Shown here one piece after another: positions 6,461 to 8,413 of a DNA stretch of 8,413 bases. Within the stretch, counting starts at the first letter, position 1; each line of letters opens with the position of its first letter. A model generated the notes under the pieces. The model worked only from the letters and a program-made list of their open reading frames with translations. It ran no database searches and had not been told where the DNA came from. Position numbers and translations under genes: made by a program. Location: positions 1 through 8,413 of the forward strand of contig CAMMGP010000037.1 of NCBI GenBank assembly GCA_946496415.1. The letters run 5' to 3'. The DNA comes from an uncultured Clostridia bacterium. Lineage in GTDB: Bacteria > Bacillota > Clostridia > Christensenellales > Aristaeellaceae.

Positions 6461-7798
6461 ATGAAACTGAAAAAGTACGCCATTCGCGGCCTGATTATCT
6501 TCGCGGTGGTGGTGGCGCTGTGCATGTTCTTTTCCGGCACCATCCGCACCATCACCACCGCCAAGGTCAAACTCCTCACGCCCCGGCAGGGCAAGTTCTC
6601 CGAGCAAGTGGAATTGACCGGCAAGGTGGTCTTTCCCGCCGCCGAGCCGGTGAAGCTGGAAAACGCGCAGGGCGTCTCCCTGACCGTCACCTCCGTGAAG
6701 GTGCAGCCCGGCAGCGAGGTGGAGGAGGGCGACGTGCTCTTCACCGCCGAGATCGCCGATTATGAAAAGAACATGGATACGCTGCGCCAGAGCTACAACG
6801 AAGCCGCCGGCCAGCTTGCCGACCTCGAGCGCAAGAACGCCAATCTGCGCCTGCGCCCCACGGACGAGGCCTGGGCCAAGGCGTACACGGCGCTTGCCGA
6901 GGCGCAGAACGTCGAGCTTGACGCGCGCGTCACCCGCGACGCCCTGCTCGCGGTCGAGGGCCTGAAGGCGGAAAACGGTGCGCTGCCCGAGGGCGCCAGC
7001 GAGGAACTTACCGAGGCGTGGGCGGCGCACGATACCGCCGCGCAGGCGCTGAAAGAAGCCGAGGCCGCCATGGAGACTGCCGAGCGCTACAACATCTCCG
7101 AAACGGCGCGCGCCTATATCGTCGATCGGCAGAAGTACGAACAGCAGATGAAGGACTATGAAGGGCAGATGGTCGACCTGCGCGCGCTGCGCTCCACGCT
7201 GCAAAGCGTAACCGCACCGGATGATGGCTACATCACCGAGGTCAACGTCAAGGCCGGCGAGACGTTTGACGCCTCCGGCCCCGCCTACGCCTTCAGCCCG
7301 GAGAAGGAGGATCCGGTTTTGCGCATCGACACCAGCAAGACCACGCTGACCATCTCCCGCGGCACGGATGTCACCTTTGACAGCGCACGCGGCGGCACGG
7401 CGGAGGGCAGCGTCGATTCCACCGGCGTCACCGTCTCCGGCGATACCTATGCCGACGTCGAACTCTCCAGCCGCATGATCCGCGATCTGGGTGGCTCCAT
7501 CGCCATGCTGGCGGAGGACATTCCCGTGCGCGTCAGCTATCGTTCGAACGACAACACCACGCTGCTCCCCTCCAGCGCCGTGCGCGGCGCGGGCGACGAT
7601 CGCTATGTCTATACCGTCCAGCAGACGCAGAGCGCCTTTGGCGTCAACAGCCTCGTGACGCAGAAACAGTCCGTCACCGTGCTGGCCGAGGCCGAGGGAA
7701 CCGTCAGCGTCGCCGAAGACCTCAGCTATATGCAGATTGCTTACATGGAAGACCGCGAGATCGGCGAGAACACCACCGTCATGGAGTACGTGAACTGA
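6461..7798 (+). CDS. HlyD/YknX-like membrane fusion protein (efflux adaptor)
   Basis: Probable extracytoplasmic adaptor of a MacA/MacB-like (YknX-type in Gram-positives) ABC system. The 445-residue protein has a basic N-terminus, one membrane helix at about 8-25, then the usual hairpin order. The first lipoyl/barrel-sandwich half is near 44-98, including KVQPGSEVEEGDVLF at 80-94. A long helical hairpin at about 99-245 is rich in Ala, Glu and Arg. The second lipoyl half is at 249-280, with TAPDDGYITEVNVKAGE at 251-267. Beta-barrel and membrane-proximal domains follow at about 285-440. Cys21 lies at the end of the membrane helix but the residues before it (VAL) do not make a lipobox. The gene starts 12 nt after the permease gene behind a modest GGGGGA at 6448-6453, and the MacB-like gene begins 1 nt after its stop. 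Being co-linear with importer genes is unusual. Family assignment is firm; cargo is unknown. Confidence 0.85.
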   Translation: MKLKKYAIRGLIIFAVVVALCMFFSGTIRTITTAKVKLLTPRQGKFSEQVELTGKVVFPAAEPVKLENAQGVSLTVTSVKVQPGSEVEEGDVLFTAEIADYEKNMDTLRQSYNEAAGQLADLERKNANLRLRPTDEAWAKAYTALAEAQNVELDARVTRDALLAVEGLKAENGALPEGASEELTEAWAAHDTAAQALKEAEAAMETAERYNISETARAYIVDRQKYEQQMKDYEGQMVDLRALRSTLQSVTAPDDGYITEVNVKAGETFDASGPAYAFSPEKEDPVLRIDTSKTTLTISRGTDVTFDSARGGTAEGSVDSTGVTVSGDTYADVELSSRMIRDLGGSIAMLAEDIPVRVSYRSNDNTTLLPSSAVRGAGDDRYVYTVQQTQSAFGVNSLVTQKQSVTVLAEAEGTVSVAEDLSYMQIAYMEDREIGENTTVMEYVN

Positions 7799-7799
7799 T

Positions 7800-8413
7800 A
7801 TGGAAAAGAAGCGGAAAACGCGCGGCAAATGGCTGCTGGCGCTGGGCGCGCTGTTGATGGCCGCGGGGCTGTGCATGCTCGCGCTGCAACCCTCCGTGCT
7901 CCAGTACTGCATCGTCGCGCCCACGGACGAGGCCGCGCCGGAACCATCCGGGCAGGAGGCGGCCGGGCAGGAGGCGCAGACGGCAAAACAGGAGAGCGGC
8001 GCGCTGAAAGCGCTGTATGACGCGTGGCAAACGCGCGTCGGGGAAGACCTCTCCGAAGTCCTTTCGGCGGCCTCCATCGCCGCGCGGGACTATGGCTTCG
8101 CCCTCTCCGGCGAGGGCGGCAGCGCCACGGCGACGTTGACGGCGGTGGGCGAAAACTGGTTTTCGGTCTACCCGCGCTACCTCGTCTCCGGACGGCTGAT
8201 GACCGGGCAGGAACTGCGAGACGGCGACCGACTCATCGTCCTCGACGAACCGCTGGCCTTCAAACTCTTTCCCACCGCCGACCCCATCGGGTGCGAACTG
8301 ACCATCGGCACAGAGCGCTATGAGGTCATCGGCGTGGTGCGCTACCGCCGCTCGGTGGGGGAATACGAGCAGTATCAGGCCTACATCCCCTACACAAGCG
8401 CCGCCGAAGACCG
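7800..8413 (+). CDS. MacB/FtsX-type ABC transporter permease (3'-partial)
   Basis: The N-terminal 204 residues of a membrane protein that continues past the right edge. A basic start and a membrane helix at about 11-29 lead into an acidic, Gln/Ala-rich linker (42-66). A MacB periplasmic-core-like domain follows: GRLMTGQELRDGDRLIVLDE at 131-150, LAFKLFPTADPIGCELTIG at 152-170, and RYEVIGVVR at 173-181. This matches the family pattern of a mature position, an active-site-free core, and a V-I-G-V-V strand before the next helix. In such proteins three more membrane helices usually follow, which would be outside the window. The start is 1 nt after the adaptor's TGA, with only a weak GGAG 13 nt upstream, so translation is probably coupled. 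No nucleotide-binding domain is present in the visible part; in Gram-positive YknXYZ-type operons the ATPase is usually a separate gene nearby. The partner is most likely the adjacent adaptor. Confidence 0.78.
   Translation, partial: MEKKRKTRGKWLLALGALLMAAGLCMLALQPSVLQYCIVAPTDEAAPEPSGQEAAGQEAQTAKQESGALKALYDAWQTRVGEDLSEVLSAASIAARDYGFALSGEGGSATATLTAVGENWFSVYPRYLVSGRLMTGQELRDGDRLIVLDEPLAFKLFPTADPIGCELTIGTERYEVIGVVRYRRSVGEYEQYQAYIPYTSAAED
7948..7976 (+). repeat. Two 14-bp direct repeats inside the MacB-like permease gene
   Basis: CCGGGCAGGAGGCG occurs at 7948-7961 and again at 7963-7976, with a 15-bp period, so each unit encodes five residues (GQEAA then GQEAQ, residues 51-60). It lies in the linker between the first membrane helix and the core domain. 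This is a likely slippage-prone site that would change linker length in frame. Confidence 0.6.

Noticed and set aside
6518..6526. Lipobox at Cys21 of the adaptor protein
   Set aside because: The residues before the cysteine read VAL; the position just before the Cys should be small (Gly, Ala or Ser). A membrane-helix anchor is more likely.
4277..8077. A 1266-codon open frame on the minus strand spanning the permease, adaptor and MacB-like genes
   Set aside because: Its translation is rich in His, Arg, Gln and Gly with no recognisable domain, and it lies antisense to four genes with clear family motifs and ribosome sites. It is the stop-poor shadow expected from GC-rich third codon positions.

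Overview
The window is GC-rich, tightly packed and read entirely from the plus strand. It looks like part of one operon from a high-GC anaerobic Clostridia-type Firmicute; a gut Christensenellales-like lineage is my best guess. This rests on strong AGGAGG-type ribosome sites, a GTG start, UgpA/UgpE-type sugar permeases without a visible dedicated ATPase, and YknX-like adaptor genes. No 16S, tRNA or other taxonomic marker is present, so the placement is inference.

Layout: (1) 2-2311, a large extracellular protein cut by the left edge. An N-terminal part rich in beta-propeller-like strand repeats is followed by an ABC solute-binding-protein (SBP) fold. (2) 2354-4681, a complete paralogue with the same two-part architecture and a classical signal peptide. 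(3) 4727-5581 and 5591-6448, a pair of six-helix binding-protein-dependent sugar ABC permeases (MalF/UgpA-like and MalG/UgpE-like), both with the EAA motif. (4) 6461-7798, a membrane-anchored HlyD/YknX-like adaptor (membrane fusion protein). (5) 7800 to the right edge, the N-terminal part of a MacB/FtsX-type ABC permease with its extracytoplasmic core domain. Gaps are 42, 45, 9, 12 and 1 nt, so co-transcription is likely. The two larger gaps each hold a GC-rich dyad just upstream of the next ribosome site.

How the genes may work together: the first four genes have the parts of a solute importer (two alternative or cooperating binding proteins plus one permease heterodimer). The last two have the parts of a MacA/MacB-type exporter or mechanotransmission complex. 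No ATPase for either half is inside the window. The importer may borrow a shared MsmK-type ATPase, or one may lie outside; the MacB-like half should have one nearby, most likely downstream. The transported substrate cannot be read from the sequence.

The most notable points are the propeller-SBP fusion, its tandem duplication, the absence of a lipobox in the complete copy, and the joining of import and export modules in one transcription unit. The first ~100 bases also deserve attention: they read better as minus-strand coding sequence than as the missing N-terminus of the first gene. I see no tRNA, rRNA, CRISPR array, insertion sequence, intrinsic terminator or recognisable promoter; the operon promoter presumably lies left of the window.
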